64,000 nt of DNA from Spirosoma aureum (GTDB lineage Bacteria > Bacteroidota > Bacteroidia > Cytophagales > Spirosomataceae). A program made the position numbers and the translations under genes. The notes below the pieces were generated by a model. That model was not told the origin of the DNA, made no database searches, and saw nothing but the letters and a program-made list of their open reading frames with translations. Shown piece after piece: positions 26,013-33,844 of this stretch. Location of the stretch: positions 5,974,501 to 6,038,500 of the forward strand of contig NZ_CP050063.1 of assembly GCF_011604685.1 (NCBI RefSeq), in the 5' to 3' direction. Each line of letters begins with the position of its first letter. The first letter of the stretch is position 1.

Positions 26013-26381
26013 ATGAAAACGATTATGATGCTGGTAAATATGGTTATGATGGTTACGGCGGTTTATCCACAGGTAGTACAGCGACCACAACGAGCAGTGC
26101 CACCAAAAATTTATAGTCAGCAATCGGTCGTTACGTTGCTGAACAACACAAAAGATCTACTGAAATTTCAACTGCGGTATGATACGCCGGGAGCACAATG
26201 GGCTACCTATCAGCTATCGGCCGGTGAGCGGAAAGCTGTTCCCGTAAGAGGGTCATACCTGAATCTGTATATGGCCAATACGGGGAAACTACCTTTAACG
26301 TATTCCTTGGTGGCGGGAAAAAACTACCAGTTTTACTGGAGCGTTCCCCGAGGAATGTATGATGTTGATCTGATGCAGTAG
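26013..26381 (+). CDS. Small exported protein of unknown function
   Basis: 122 residues from the ATG at 26013, which begins a signal peptide (MKTIMMLVNMVMMVTAVYPQ). An upstream start at 25977 would overlap the previous gene and spoil the signal. The mature part is beta-rich: SVVTLLNNTKDLLKFQLRY, a central WATYQLSAGERKAVPV, and a C-terminus YQFYWSVPRGMYDVDLMQ. The pattern suggests a small beta sandwich of the kind found in periplasmic proteins. No family recognised. Convergent with the next gene. Confidence 0.65.
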   Translation: MKTIMMLVNMVMMVTAVYPQVVQRPQRAVPPKIYSQQSVVTLLNNTKDLLKFQLRYDTPGAQWATYQLSAGERKAVPVRGSYLNLYMANTGKLPLTYSLVAGKNYQFYWSVPRGMYDVDLMQ

Positions 26382-26413
26382 AGCGTTTTTCTGGCAACAG
26401 TCAACTGTTTGCT

Positions 26414-27085
26414 TCAGAATGTATAGATCAATTGTGTCTGCAAACCTAGTTCATACGTGCGCTTATCGGTGTGTGAACCGCCAAATCGCCCTAATCGATA
26501 AGTCAAGGTAGGCTGTGCTGTCAGTGCCAGATTTGCGTCGATCTGATAAACGGCACCAGCGCCAATCATCGCATTGAAGATCGGGCCGGGATCTGGGTTG
26601 AGCCGGAGCTTTTGCGTTGGCAGATCTTCACGCTCGGCAATTACCCGCGACGAGAACGGAATATCTACAAGCAGGGCCAGCGTATAATAAGGTGATAACT
26701 GTTTTGTAGATGATCGACAATTGATCATGAGCGGAATCCGAATGCCCCGGTTCCGAATGACCGTGTTGCCCTCACCCGCAATGGGCAGCCGGGCGACACG
26801 TGTCGGCAGGTATCGATACCAGATTCCGGCGGACACCGACCAGCCGGGAGCATATGTATAATAACCCGTCAGACCAGCTGAATAACCCACTGTACCAATT
26901 GGGCCAGGCAGATAAACAGGTTCAACAACCTGCCCATCACTGTCGGGGAATAGATAAAGCCGATTATAGGCAGTATGAACGTATAAAGGAGTTACTGTCG
27001 CCGAAATGGATAATTTTTCCTGACCAAACGAAGGTACAGCCTGTAGTAGTAGCAGGCATAGAAATGAACAGAACAGTTTGGTCAT
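26414..27085 (-). CDS. Outer-membrane beta-barrel protein
   Basis: 223 residues. Signal peptide about 1-22 (ending SFGQ). The mature part alternates hydrophobic and polar residues with aromatic girdles and about eight to ten predicted strands (SAGLTGYYTYAPGW, VSAGIWYRYLP, LSPYYTLALLVDI, TYRLGRFGG), and it ends in a terminal aromatic residue (LQTQLIYTF), the usual outer-membrane insertion signal. It resembles the small porin-like OmpA/OmpW-size barrels of Bacteroidota. Ligand unknown. Probably monocistronic. Confidence 0.8.
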   Translation of the reverse strand: MTKLFCSFLCLLLLQAVPSFGQEKLSISATVTPLYVHTAYNRLYLFPDSDGQVVEPVYLPGPIGTVGYSAGLTGYYTYAPGWSVSAGIWYRYLPTRVARLPIAGEGNTVIRNRGIRIPLMINCRSSTKQLSPYYTLALLVDIPFSSRVIAEREDLPTQKLRLNPDPGPIFNAMIGAGAVYQIDANLALTAQPTLTYRLGRFGGSHTDKRTYELGLQTQLIYTF

Positions 27086-27122
27086 AAGCGTAGTACACGA
27101 TCATTTGGGGGTGAAATAAAAC

Positions 27123-27159
27123 AAAAAAGGGCACCGACCAACTGGCAGTGCCCTTTTTT
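27123..27159 (-). terminator. Terminator of the DUF4142 gene
   Basis: A 12-bp stem, arms 27123-27134 (AAAAAAGGGCAC) and 27148-27159 with a 13-base loop. On the minus strand the distal arm ends in six T, and it starts 15 bases after the stop of the minus gene. Confidence 0.85.
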
Positions 27160-27173
27160 GAGGTTCAGGTCTC

Positions 27174-27731
27174 TTACTTCATGGCATCATTGATGGCTTT
27201 GATCTTATCCAGATGCTCTTTTAGGGTTGGTATTGTTTTCGAAGCAAAAGCCTTAATATCAGGATCTTTACCATCCTTACTGGCTTCCTCAAATTCGTCG
27301 ACATCTTCTTTGTGATCATCTACCATCATGCTCACATATTTCTTATCGAAATCCTTGCCCGACAGTTTGGCCAGCTCATCAACATGTTTCTGGTGCTCTT
27401 CGCCCAGCGTTGTTGGCAAAGTAATGTTCTTACTGGCAGCAAGCGCTTTCAGTTCGTCGTTGGCCTGCGAATGGTCCTTCACCATCATAGCACCAAAGTC
27501 TTTAACCTGCTGACTTTGTGCCTTTTCCTGTGCCATACGGCCTAGTTCAACTTCAAGCATTCCACCACTTGCGGCTTTTACGGCAAACTCCGAATCATCA
27601 TCGTCAGATGTATTTTTATCTTCGTTCGCCTGTTCAGCGCGCTCTTCACTGTCTTTCTTTTCGCTAGTACCGCATGATTGCAGTGTAAGCCCGCTGGCAA
27701 TGAGCATGGCCAGAAGAATAGTCTTTTTCAT
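27174..27731 (-). CDS. DUF4142 lipoprotein
   Basis: 185 residues. A lipoprotein signal with lipobox LQSC (Cys20) is followed by an acidic linker (about 25-48, Asp/Glu/Lys-rich). The DUF4142 domain (about 48-183) is an all-helical ferritin-like bundle with the typical phrases SGGMLEVELGRMAQEKAQ, VKDFGAMMVKDHSQAN and MMVDDHKEDVDEF, with paired His and Glu/Asp residues. The molecular function is not established for the family. Many members are periplasmic or surface proteins associated with stress. Monocistronic with its own terminator. Confidence 0.93.
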   Translation of the reverse strand: MKKTILLAMLIASGLTLQSCGTSEKKDSEERAEQANEDKNTSDDDDSEFAVKAASGGMLEVELGRMAQEKAQSQQVKDFGAMMVKDHSQANDELKALAASKNITLPTTLGEEHQKHVDELAKLSGKDFDKKYVSMMVDDHKEDVDEFEEASKDGKDPDIKAFASKTIPTLKEHLDKIKAINDAMK

Positions 27732-27870
27732 GGTCTTGTTGTTTTTATAACGTTGATATACAGAACTTTAAATAAAACTTCCCCTGAGCCGTATTGTTTA
27801 GACTGTGTGCAGTGAGTTATTTTATGGGCCACTTGGCCGCATTCTCCTACCTGATAACCAGTCCTTTCGT

Positions 27871-28827
27871 ATGCTTTTTTTGTTTTTAAGTGTTCTGCTT
27901 TCAGTAGTGCTACTGCTAAACTTCCGGTTGTTTCCAAAGTACGACGTCAATACATTTCAGGCCATTGTTTTTAATTATCCCATCTGTTTTCTGACCGGCT
28001 ATCTGCTGTTGCCCGCCGGACAATCGTTCACGATTGATTTTCCGCAAACCTGGACATGGCTTGCCCTGGGTTTAGGCGTCGGCTTTATCCTGACGTTTAT
28101 GCTATCGGGTGCATCTACCCAGCGTATGGGAATCACAGTAACGTCATTAGCGAATAACCTGTCATTGGTCATTCCGGTCTGTTTTAGCCTTTTTGTCTTT
28201 CAGGTGGGGGGTAAAGTTTTTGACGCCCTGAATTACCTTGGGCTAGTACTGGCCCTGGTAGCCGTTGGCCTGAGTACGTACAAAAAAGAATCCAACGAAT
28301 TATCTGTAGAGACACCCGTGCTGGAAGGCCAACCAATTCCTTCGCCCATTACACCACGTCGGTTAGGTGCAAACGTGCTGTTGCCAGTAGCGGTGTTTTT
28401 ATTTTACGGGGCCACAAATACGATGATCAATTACATGAACATTCGCTACATTTCTTCGGCCGATAAAACCATTGTTGTCATGCTGACAATGGTTCTGGGT
28501 GCAGTAGTAGCGGGTTTGGTCATGCTGATCGTTCGGGTAATGCAGGGGAAAGAGGTTATTCAGGGCCGTAATCTGATTGGTGCTGTTACGCTTGGCGTGC
28601 CGAATTTTCTGAGTTTCTATACCCTGTTGCTGGCCTTGTCGCAGTTTGGCGGTAACGGTGCGTTCGTGTATCCTCTCTATAACATTGGCGTCATTCTGAT
28701 AGCTGCCCTCATGGCCGCCGTCTTTTTCCGGGAGCAATTGTCTATCGCCAACAAAATCGGGCTGGCACTGGCCGTATTGGCGATTAGCTTGATTTCGTGG
28801 CAGGAGTTGGCAGAATTGTCAAAATGA
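27871..28827 (+). CDS. EamA/DMT-family transporter
   Basis: 318 residues from the ATG at 27871; a start at 27805 would add 22 non-hydrophobic residues ahead of the first helix. About ten membrane segments in two repeats of five, with the half-way linker near 150-175 (charged, KKESNELSVETP). The fold is that of the drug/metabolite transporter superfamily. Substrate unknown. Divergent from the DUF4142 gene. The end of the coding region is 70 bases from the convergent 41-residue gene. Confidence 0.85.
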   Translation: MLFLFLSVLLSVVLLLNFRLFPKYDVNTFQAIVFNYPICFLTGYLLLPAGQSFTIDFPQTWTWLALGLGVGFILTFMLSGASTQRMGITVTSLANNLSLVIPVCFSLFVFQVGGKVFDALNYLGLVLALVAVGLSTYKKESNELSVETPVLEGQPIPSPITPRRLGANVLLPVAVFLFYGATNTMINYMNIRYISSADKTIVVMLTMVLGAVVAGLVMLIVRVMQGKEVIQGRNLIGAVTLGVPNFLSFYTLLLALSQFGGNGAFVYPLYNIGVILIAALMAAVFFREQLSIANKIGLALAVLAISLISWQELAELSK

Positions 28828-28897
28828 TTCGTTGAAAACGTCCGCCCGAAAGGTATACAATTTCGAACTACCTCGTTATCAGGATTAAATCAGGCGA

Positions 28898-29023
28898 CTA
28901 TTTCGAAAAGACTCCTTTGGCAATCAGGTATGGAATCAATAGCCAGAGCAGGCCTTTGATCAAAAAAAATAAGAAGCCCAGCCAACCTACGCGCTTGAGC
29001 CATATTTTGAACCGCTCGTTCAT
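28898..29023 (-). CDS. 41-residue membrane protein, unknown
   Basis: Found by direct reading; too short for usual length cut-offs. ATG at 29021-29023, stop TAG at 28898-28900. It starts MNERFKIWLKRVGWLGF, continues with a single hydrophobic segment (LGFLFFLIKGLLWLLIPYLIA, quoted in two parts: LGFLFFLIKG and LLWLLIPYLIA), and ends KGVFSK. Basic residues flank the segment on both sides, as expected of a small inner-membrane peptide. A Bacteroidota-type promoter lies 17 bases upstream (29041-29071), which favours a real gene. No function assigned. It lies 65 bases beyond the sigma-factor stop on the same strand. Confidence 0.7.
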   Translation of the reverse strand: MNERFKIWLKRVGWLGFLFFLIKGLLWLLIPYLIAKGVFSK

Positions 29024-29040
29024 GGCTGTCGTTTTTCGGG

Positions 29041-29071
29041 CAAAGATAACCACGAATGCGGTGCAGGAAAC
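29041..29071 (-). promoter_or_regulatory. Bacteroidota-type promoter of the 41-residue gene
   Basis: Minus strand: -7 box TATCTTTGC (29041-29048), exact to TAnnTTTG, with GTTT exactly 19 bases upstream (29068-29071) at the place of the -33 TTTG. The predicted start of transcription is about ten bases before the ATG. Confidence 0.6.
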
Positions 29072-29088
29072 ACCGTTGTTGCGGATTG

Positions 29089-30360
29089 TTAGAGACGAGC
29101 CAGTTTGCGGTCCAGTAACGCTTGTTCATTAACGGAAGTCGTCAACGAGCGGGCTCGACAATAAGCCTGCCGGGCTGATTCTAATTGACCACTTTGTTCA
29201 TAAAGATCACCCAGAATAGCGTGGTAGTGATGGCTCTTCTCCAATCCATTTAACGCCAAAACTTCCAGAATGGCCGTCATCGGCCCGTCGACCTTTGCCA
29301 GCGCAACTGCCCGATGCAACGCAACAACTGGCGACGGCTTTCGAGCCAATAACAGGTCATAATACAGCAGAATAGTCGACCAGTCCGTCGCTTCATAGGT
29401 TGGAGCCACGCAATGAATCATGGCAATACCAGCCTCCAGATGATATTCGCCCGGCCCATCGCCTTCAGCCGACCGGTCGAGATACTCGTGCCCCTTCTGA
29501 ATTAAAGGCTGACTCCAGCGGCTGCGATCCTGATCGGGAAGTAGCACAATTGCGCCGGTTTCGTCTGTCCGGGCATCGAACCGGGCCGCCTGAAAACACA
29601 TTAGCGAAAGCAGCGCGTGGACGGCAGGAAACTGTGTTTTTGGCGTCTGGGCCAGTAACAGACACAACCGCATAGCCTCTTCACACAAATCCCTGCGAAT
29701 AAGTAAATCTGGATGTGATGAGTTATACCCTTCATTAAAAAGCAGGTAAATGCTCTTCAGCACCGTATCCAGCCGAGAAGTAAGCTGCGTGCCCGTTGGC
29801 ACCTCCAGTCGGATTCCATCCTGACGAATTTTTTCTTTCGCCCGGTAGAGTCGCTTCGTAATGGTTTCATCGTTGGTTAGAAAGGCAACGGCAATTTCAT
29901 GAACGCTCAGTCCGCATAAAATCTTCAGACACATGGCCATCTGTGATTCTACGGCAATAGCTGGATGGCAGATAGCAAACAGCATTCGGAGCTGGCTATC
30001 GGTAATTTCGTCATCAAAAAAATAGTGATTGACCATAGCTTCGGCCGTTTCCTGATTGCTCAGGTAATCAACCTCCAAACTGATCTGATGAAATCGCTTC
30101 TCCCGACGGACCACATCCAGAGCTTTATGTTTAGCTACCCGGTATAGCCATGCTCTTGGATTGTCAGGAATACCTTGAAAGGGCCAGCTTTGCAAAGCCT
30201 GCATCATCGCTTCCTGCACAATATCCTGGGCCAGATCAAGTCGATCGAAACCGAGCATACACGTCAATACCGAGGCCATCCGTCCAGCCTCATGGCGAAA
30301 CAGATGGTCAACCAACTGATTTGGCGTCGTCGAGGGCGACACGGTAGCAGAATCTGGCAT
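29089..30360 (-). CDS. ECF sigma factor of the ECF42 type (sigma-24-like, with TPR-like C-terminus)
   Basis: 423 residues, far longer than a minimal ECF sigma (about 180). Region 2 is seen in LAQDIVQEAMMQALQSWPF and DNPRAWLYRVAKHKALDVVRRE. Region 4 is seen in CLKILCGLSVHEIAVAFLTNDETITKRLYRAKEKI. The remaining 220 residues are helical repeats with YHAILGDLYEQSGQLESARQAYCRA near the end, the C-terminal extension diagnostic of ECF42. ECF42 genes are regularly encoded beside DGPF/YCII proteins, and one lies just upstream (30409-30765). This type has no anti-sigma partner; the C-terminal extension is thought to control it. Confidence 0.93.
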   Translation of the reverse strand: MPDSATVSPSTTPNQLVDHLFRHEAGRMASVLTCMLGFDRLDLAQDIVQEAMMQALQSWPFQGIPDNPRAWLYRVAKHKALDVVRREKRFHQISLEVDYLSNQETAEAMVNHYFFDDEITDSQLRMLFAICHPAIAVESQMAMCLKILCGLSVHEIAVAFLTNDETITKRLYRAKEKIRQDGIRLEVPTGTQLTSRLDTVLKSIYLLFNEGYNSSHPDLLIRRDLCEEAMRLCLLLAQTPKTQFPAVHALLSLMCFQAARFDARTDETGAIVLLPDQDRSRWSQPLIQKGHEYLDRSAEGDGPGEYHLEAGIAMIHCVAPTYEATDWSTILLYYDLLLARKPSPVVALHRAVALAKVDGPMTAILEVLALNGLEKSHHYHAILGDLYEQSGQLESARQAYCRARSLTTSVNEQALLDRKLARL

Positions 30361-30373
30361 TGATACTAAAATG

Positions 30374-30398
30374 GCCCCTCCCCTTTTGGAGGAGGGGC
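30374..30398. promoter_or_regulatory. Hairpin in the YCII-sigma intercistronic gap
   Basis: An 8-bp G/C-rich stem (GCCCCTCC at 30374-30381 region with its complement to 30398) in the 48 bases between the YCII stop and the sigma start. The start codon of the sigma gene is 14 bases downstream on the minus strand. There is no T-run, so it may act as a stability element or reduce ribosome access rather than terminate. Confidence 0.4.
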
Positions 30399-30408
30399 TT
30401 ATACTGAC

Positions 30409-30765
30409 TTAGCCAAAGTTAACAATAGGGCGTACTTCTACCGACGATCCTTCACTTTCGAAAAGAGGACAGCCGTGGGCTAACTCAGTAGCCTCTTCAA
30501 TGCTGGCTACATTGAGGAGCATGTATCCCCCAATGATTTCTTTTCCTTCTGTGTAAGGGCCATCCGTAACCAGCTGACCGCCTTTGGTCATAAGCTTACC
30601 TGTAGGCATAAGGGCCTCCGTTCCAAGTAGTTTGCCCTGAGCCGCAATACCACCAATCCATTTATTCCATTTTTCCATTTCGGCCTGCATCGCTTCCGGC
30701 GACTGATCCATAAAGTTCTGCTCCTGAGAAAATGGCGAGTGGAAGATAAGCATGAATTTGTCCAT
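30409..30765 (-). CDS. YCII-related (DGPF-type) protein
   Basis: 118 residues from the ATG at 30763-30765; a frame extending to 30846 adds 27 residues without resemblance. The family hallmark DGPYTEGKEIIGGYM is present (about residues 67-81), with the opening FMLIFHS and the closing phrase GSSVEVRPIV. YCII-like proteins form small alpha-beta-barrel dimers with a conserved His/Asp site, and their reaction is unknown. It heads an operon with the ECF42 sigma factor gene, a repeatedly seen partnership. The gene product is a plausible regulated partner of that sigma factor. Confidence 0.92.
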   Translation of the reverse strand: MDKFMLIFHSPFSQEQNFMDQSPEAMQAEMEKWNKWIGGIAAQGKLLGTEALMPTGKLMTKGGQLVTDGPYTEGKEIIGGYMLLNVASIEEATELAHGCPLFESEGSSVEVRPIVNFG

Positions 30766-31201
30766 TCTATTTGTCTGTTTAAGGATTGAAAGATATTGAA
30801 TTTGTTTTTCACCTCTAAGACGAACGGATGTTCTAAATCCGGACAACTGAATTATTTTTTTGAAATTTTTTTAATCCGGCTTCCTGACTCGACTAATCCA
30901 ACTATTAACCACCGATGAGGAGACTGACTTAACAGTCGGTAATGCTTCAGTTTGACATAAAGCTAACCAGATGATAAAGCCTCTGTAAGTAATAGCAGGA
31001 AGCAGCATCAGTCTATAATGTAACGATAAGATGCACCTTCCCTTAAAGCACCTATATAACTTATTGGTATACAGGTAGGTATAATTTCCGATGATTCAAT
31101 AAGTTATTTACCGTTGGTACACAAGTAAGCTTGTTATTACCCAGAATTAAGTAGAATTACTCACTTCTCTTATAGACATCCTAATACTAAATACACCGGT
31201 T
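30766..31201. other. 436-bp divergent intergenic region
   Basis: Lies between the YCII gene (minus) and the repeat protein (plus). Contains one weak -7-like motif for the minus strand (TATCTTTC, 30788-30795) and a pair of 16-base direct repeats (31064-31079 and 31114-31129). AT-rich, no credible open frame. Confidence 0.4.
31064..31129 (+). repeat. Pair of 16-bp direct repeats 50 bp apart
   Basis: TTGGTATACAGGTAGG (31064-31079) and TTGGTACACAAGTAAG (31114-31129): 13 of 16 positions agree and all differences are transitions. The spacing of 50 bases is close to five helical turns. They lie 70-140 bases upstream of the repeat-protein start and could be a regulator-binding pair. Confidence 0.45.
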
Positions 31202-33475
31202 ATGAATAATACGTCTACAACTCGGTCAATTAGTTGGTTAATTGGGTTGATCCTGTTCTTTTCCTGGAACTTACGGGCGGAAGACAACCCAGGCCGAATC
31301 GAGCCTGGCCATCTGGTTCATTCCAGTGAGATCTTCAGGCTACTAACTCCGGCCGCTGATCTCCCTCCCCTCAGCGCAACAGCTACCGTAGGGGTGCCTT
31401 TCAGCTTCGACCTGCCCTTTCTGATCCCCCTTAATGGTACGACCACTGTAAATGTGACGGGCCTACCCGCCAACGGACTAAGCGTTCAACAAGGTTCTGG
31501 CTTTGGGTCAGTTATTAAGGGGACGCCCCTCACCGCAGGGGTGATGAATCTAACCCTGGTCAACTCCCAAACACCCAGCGGTCTATCTGCCTGGCAAGCC
31601 ATCACACTCACCGTCAACCCTCCGCTCCCTCCCCTCAGCGCGACGGCCACCGTAGGGGTGCCTTTCAGCTTTGATCTGCCCTTTCTGATCCCCCTCAACG
31701 GTACGACCACTGTCAATGTGACGGGGCTGCCTGCCAATGGACTGAGCGTTCAACAAGGCTCCGTTTTTGGATCAGCCATTAAAGGGACGCCCCTCATCGC
31801 AGGAGTGATGAATCTAACCCTGGTCAACTCCCAAACACCCAGTGGCCTATCCGCCTGGAAAGCCATCACACTGACGATTGACCCTCCGCTCCCTCCCCTC
31901 AGCGTGACAGCTACCGTAGGGGTGCCTTTCAGCTTCGATCTGCCCTTTCTGATCCCCCTCAACGGTACGACCACTGTCAATGTGACGGGGCTGCCTGCTA
32001 ATGGACTGAGCGTTCAACAAGGCTCCGTTTTTGGATCAGCCATTAAAGGGACGCCCCTCATCGCAGGAGTGATGAATCTAACCCTGGTCAACTCCCAAAC
32101 ACCCAGTGGCCTATCCGCCTGGAAAGCCATCACACTGACGATTGACCCTCCGCTCCCTCCCCTCAGCGCGACGGCCACCGTAGGGGTGCCTTTCAGCTTC
32201 GATCTGCCCTTTCTGATCCCCCTTAATGTTACGACCACTGTCAATGTGACGGGGCTGCCTGCCAATGGACTGAGCGTTCAACAAGGTTCTGGCTTTGGGT
32301 CAGCCATTAAGGGGACGCCCCTCACTTCAGGAGTGATGAATCTAACCCTGGTCAATTCCCAAACACCCAGCGGCCTATCCGCCTGGAAAGCCATCACACT
32401 CACCGTAACTGGAGGGGCACTGATGCTAATGCCACCCACTTATAACTGTGCAACGGGAGCTTTTCGGTTCAACACCAGCGGAGGAGATGGCAGCCCCATC
32501 ACTTTCTTCGCCATTGGCATAACAGGATCAACGACTAATCCTGACCAGTTTGTCGATACGGATCAGCGCACTGCCAGCGATGCACCGCTAATTCTGCTCC
32601 ACGCTACCCAGAACGGGATAACCGTAACCTACCTGTGGGACATCCGCGCTCAGTGCCCGGTCAACAAACCAGGAGGAGGACTGACATTACTAGCGCCAAC
32701 TTATAACTGTGTAACAGGCTCGTTTCAATTCAATACCAACGGGGGAGATGGCAGCCCCATCACCTTCTTCGCCATTGGTATCACTGGGCCAACCACTTCA
32801 CCTGACCAGTTTGTCGATACGGATCAGCGCACTGCCAGCGATGCACCGCCAATTCTGCTCCACGCTACCCAGAACGGGATAACCGTGACCTACCTGTGGG
32901 ACATCCGCGCTCAGTGCCCGGTCACGTCCACTCCCCCAAGCAGCACTTTGACGCTGTTAGCGCCAACTTACAACTGTGCAACAGGGGCATTTCGGTTCAA
33001 CAGCAGCGGAGGGGATGGCAGCCCCGTCACCTTCTTCGCTATTGGCATTACGGGATCAACGACTAATCCGGATCAGTTCGTAGATACAGAACTGCGCACG
33101 GCCAACGATACCCAACCGATTCTGCTCCAGGCCACGCAGAACGGCACGACCGTGACCTATTTGTGGAACCTGAAAACAGCCTGTGGTCGGGCTCGACTTA
33201 GTGCGACTGATCCAGACCATAGATTGATTGTGAAGGTACTGGGCAACCCAGTCTTAGGCGAGATGGTACACATAGAGGTGAGTGGGGCTGAAGGCCAGCC
33301 CCTGTTCGTAGCCTTACTCAACCAACAGGGACACCCCGTGAGCGAGGGACATATTATGCAGGCGGCTGCTACTGAGCGACTTGATGTAAGGCTTGGCCAT
33401 TCACCAGGAGTGCATCTGCTTCAGGTGAGTATCCCAGGCCAAACGGAAGTGGTGCGGGTGTTGAAGACTGACTAA
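31202..33475 (+). CDS. Repeat-rich surface protein with probable type IX secretion C-terminal domain
   Basis: 757 residues. A signal peptide (about 1-26) leads to a short spacer. Four repeats of 88 residues (about 54-405) begin PPLSATATVGVPFSFDLPF and resemble Ig-like putative beta-sandwich repeats. Three repeats of about 87-89 residues (about 406-660) begin near LLAPTYNCATGAFRFN and contain GGDGSPITFFAIGITG and VDTDQRTASDA. The last 85 residues (RLIVKVLGNPVLGEMVHIEVSG to VRVLKTD, quoted in part) fit a type IX sorting domain of the Por_Secre_tail kind. The repeats carry two Cys each in the second set. The protein is therefore likely exported and attached to the cell surface as an adhesin or matrix protein. 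The function itself is inference. Confidence 0.85.
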   Translation: MNNTSTTRSISWLIGLILFFSWNLRAEDNPGRIEPGHLVHSSEIFRLLTPAADLPPLSATATVGVPFSFDLPFLIPLNGTTTVNVTGLPANGLSVQQGSGFGSVIKGTPLTAGVMNLTLVNSQTPSGLSAWQAITLTVNPPLPPLSATATVGVPFSFDLPFLIPLNGTTTVNVTGLPANGLSVQQGSVFGSAIKGTPLIAGVMNLTLVNSQTPSGLSAWKAITLTIDPPLPPLSVTATVGVPFSFDLPFLIPLNGTTTVNVTGLPANGLSVQQGSVFGSAIKGTPLIAGVMNLTLVNSQTPSGLSAWKAITLTIDPPLPPLSATATVGVPFSFDLPFLIPLNVTTTVNVTGLPANGLSVQQGSGFGSAIKGTPLTSGVMNLTLVNSQTPSGLSAWKAITLTVTGGALMLMPPTYNCATGAFRFNTSGGDGSPITFFAIGITGSTTNPDQFVDTDQRTASDAPLILLHATQNGITVTYLWDIRAQCPVNKPGGGLTLLAPTYNCVTGSFQFNTNGGDGSPITFFAIGITGPTTSPDQFVDTDQRTASDAPPILLHATQNGITVTYLWDIRAQCPVTSTPPSSTLTLLAPTYNCATGAFRFNSSGGDGSPVTFFAIGITGSTTNPDQFVDTELRTANDTQPILLQATQNGTTVTYLWNLKTACGRARLSATDPDHRLIVKVLGNPVLGEMVHIEVSGAEGQPLFVALLNQQGHPVSEGHIMQAAATERLDVRLGHSPGVHLLQVSIPGQTEVVRVLKTD
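31361..32416 (+). repeat. Four tandem 264-bp repeats (88 codons)
   Basis: Unit starts near 31361, 31625, 31889 and 32153, each opening CTCCCTCCCCTCAGCG. The units are nearly identical in DNA, including synonymous positions; units 2 and 3 are closest. This points to recent duplication or gene conversion inside the gene. The period is an exact codon multiple, so changes in copy number keep the frame. Confidence 0.92.
32417..33181 (+). repeat. Three tandem repeats of 261-267 bp in the same gene
   Basis: Anchors TATAACTGTG at 32441 and 32702 and TACAACTGTG at 32969 give periods of 261 and 267 bases. Units 1 and 2 are very similar in DNA; unit 3 has diverged more, mainly at the linker (TSTPPSSTLT). 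Confidence 0.88.
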
Positions 33476-33510
33476 TCAAATCAACCCGACCTGTTTCCGG
33501 ATATAAAGCC

Positions 33511-33541
33511 AAAGCCCGAATCGTAATGATTTGGGCCTTTT
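33511..33541 (+). terminator. Probable terminator of the repeat-protein gene
   Basis: Imperfect stem AAAGCCCGAATC / GATTTGGGCCTTTT with a short loop, followed by a T-run. Begins 35 bases after the stop. Confidence 0.55.
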
Positions 33542-33561
33542 GTTCGAGAAAAAAGCAGTAG

Positions 33562-33651
33562 GACTTTCGCTTAGAAGCATGCCACCGCAACCGCGGACGG
33601 TGGTTATTTAGAACATTATCAGAAACCGTGGCACGTTTCTGTACGAAAGTC
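33562..33651. repeat. Decayed inverted repeat, dispersed hairpin family copy C
   Basis: Outer arms start GACTTTCG (33562) and end CGAAAGTC (33651). The right arm carries the intact core AACCGTGGCAC (33625-33635). The left arm has TGCCACCGC in place of the core, and the loop holds a second small hairpin (CCACCG/CGGTGG, 33582-33603). Lies downstream of the repeat-protein gene and upstream of the sua5 gene. Confidence 0.65.
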
Positions 33652-33831
33652 ATAATGCAAAGGTATAGCCTAAAACCTCTGATTGTGGTTTTATTACTAA
33701 TTATTAGCCTGCCCTATTGTGCCGCAACCAAACGATTCGACACAAGCTTACCTGACTGGATATATCTGACTAAATTCAAACTGATACACTACCTGAAAGC
33801 ACGCTCCCACGTAGACCACCGGAAAACTTCG

Positions 33832-33839
33832 TACCTTTG
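33832..33839 (+). promoter_or_regulatory. -7 element (TACCTTTG) immediately before sua5
   Basis: TACCTTTGC matches TAnnTTTG and ends only 5 bases before the ATG. A transcript would begin at or next to the start codon, so the mRNA may be leaderless. The -33 position (ACGT) does not match TTTG, so the call rests on the -7 box alone. Confidence 0.5.
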
Positions 33840-33844
33840 CGCCC

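Noticed and set aside
28890..29129. 79-codon minus-strand frame over the 41-residue gene
   Set aside because: It overlaps the sigma-factor gene and lies in a different frame from the membrane-protein reading, which has the better composition and promoter.
31486..32265. Minus-strand open frames of 76-83 codons inside the repeat array
   Set aside because: They recur with the same sequence in each repeat unit because the repeat itself leaves the antisense frame open; no independent start or promoter.
31361..32416. Regular repeats that might be taken for a CRISPR array
   Set aside because: The 264-base units are contiguous coding repeats without spacers, inside one open frame, and no cas gene is near.
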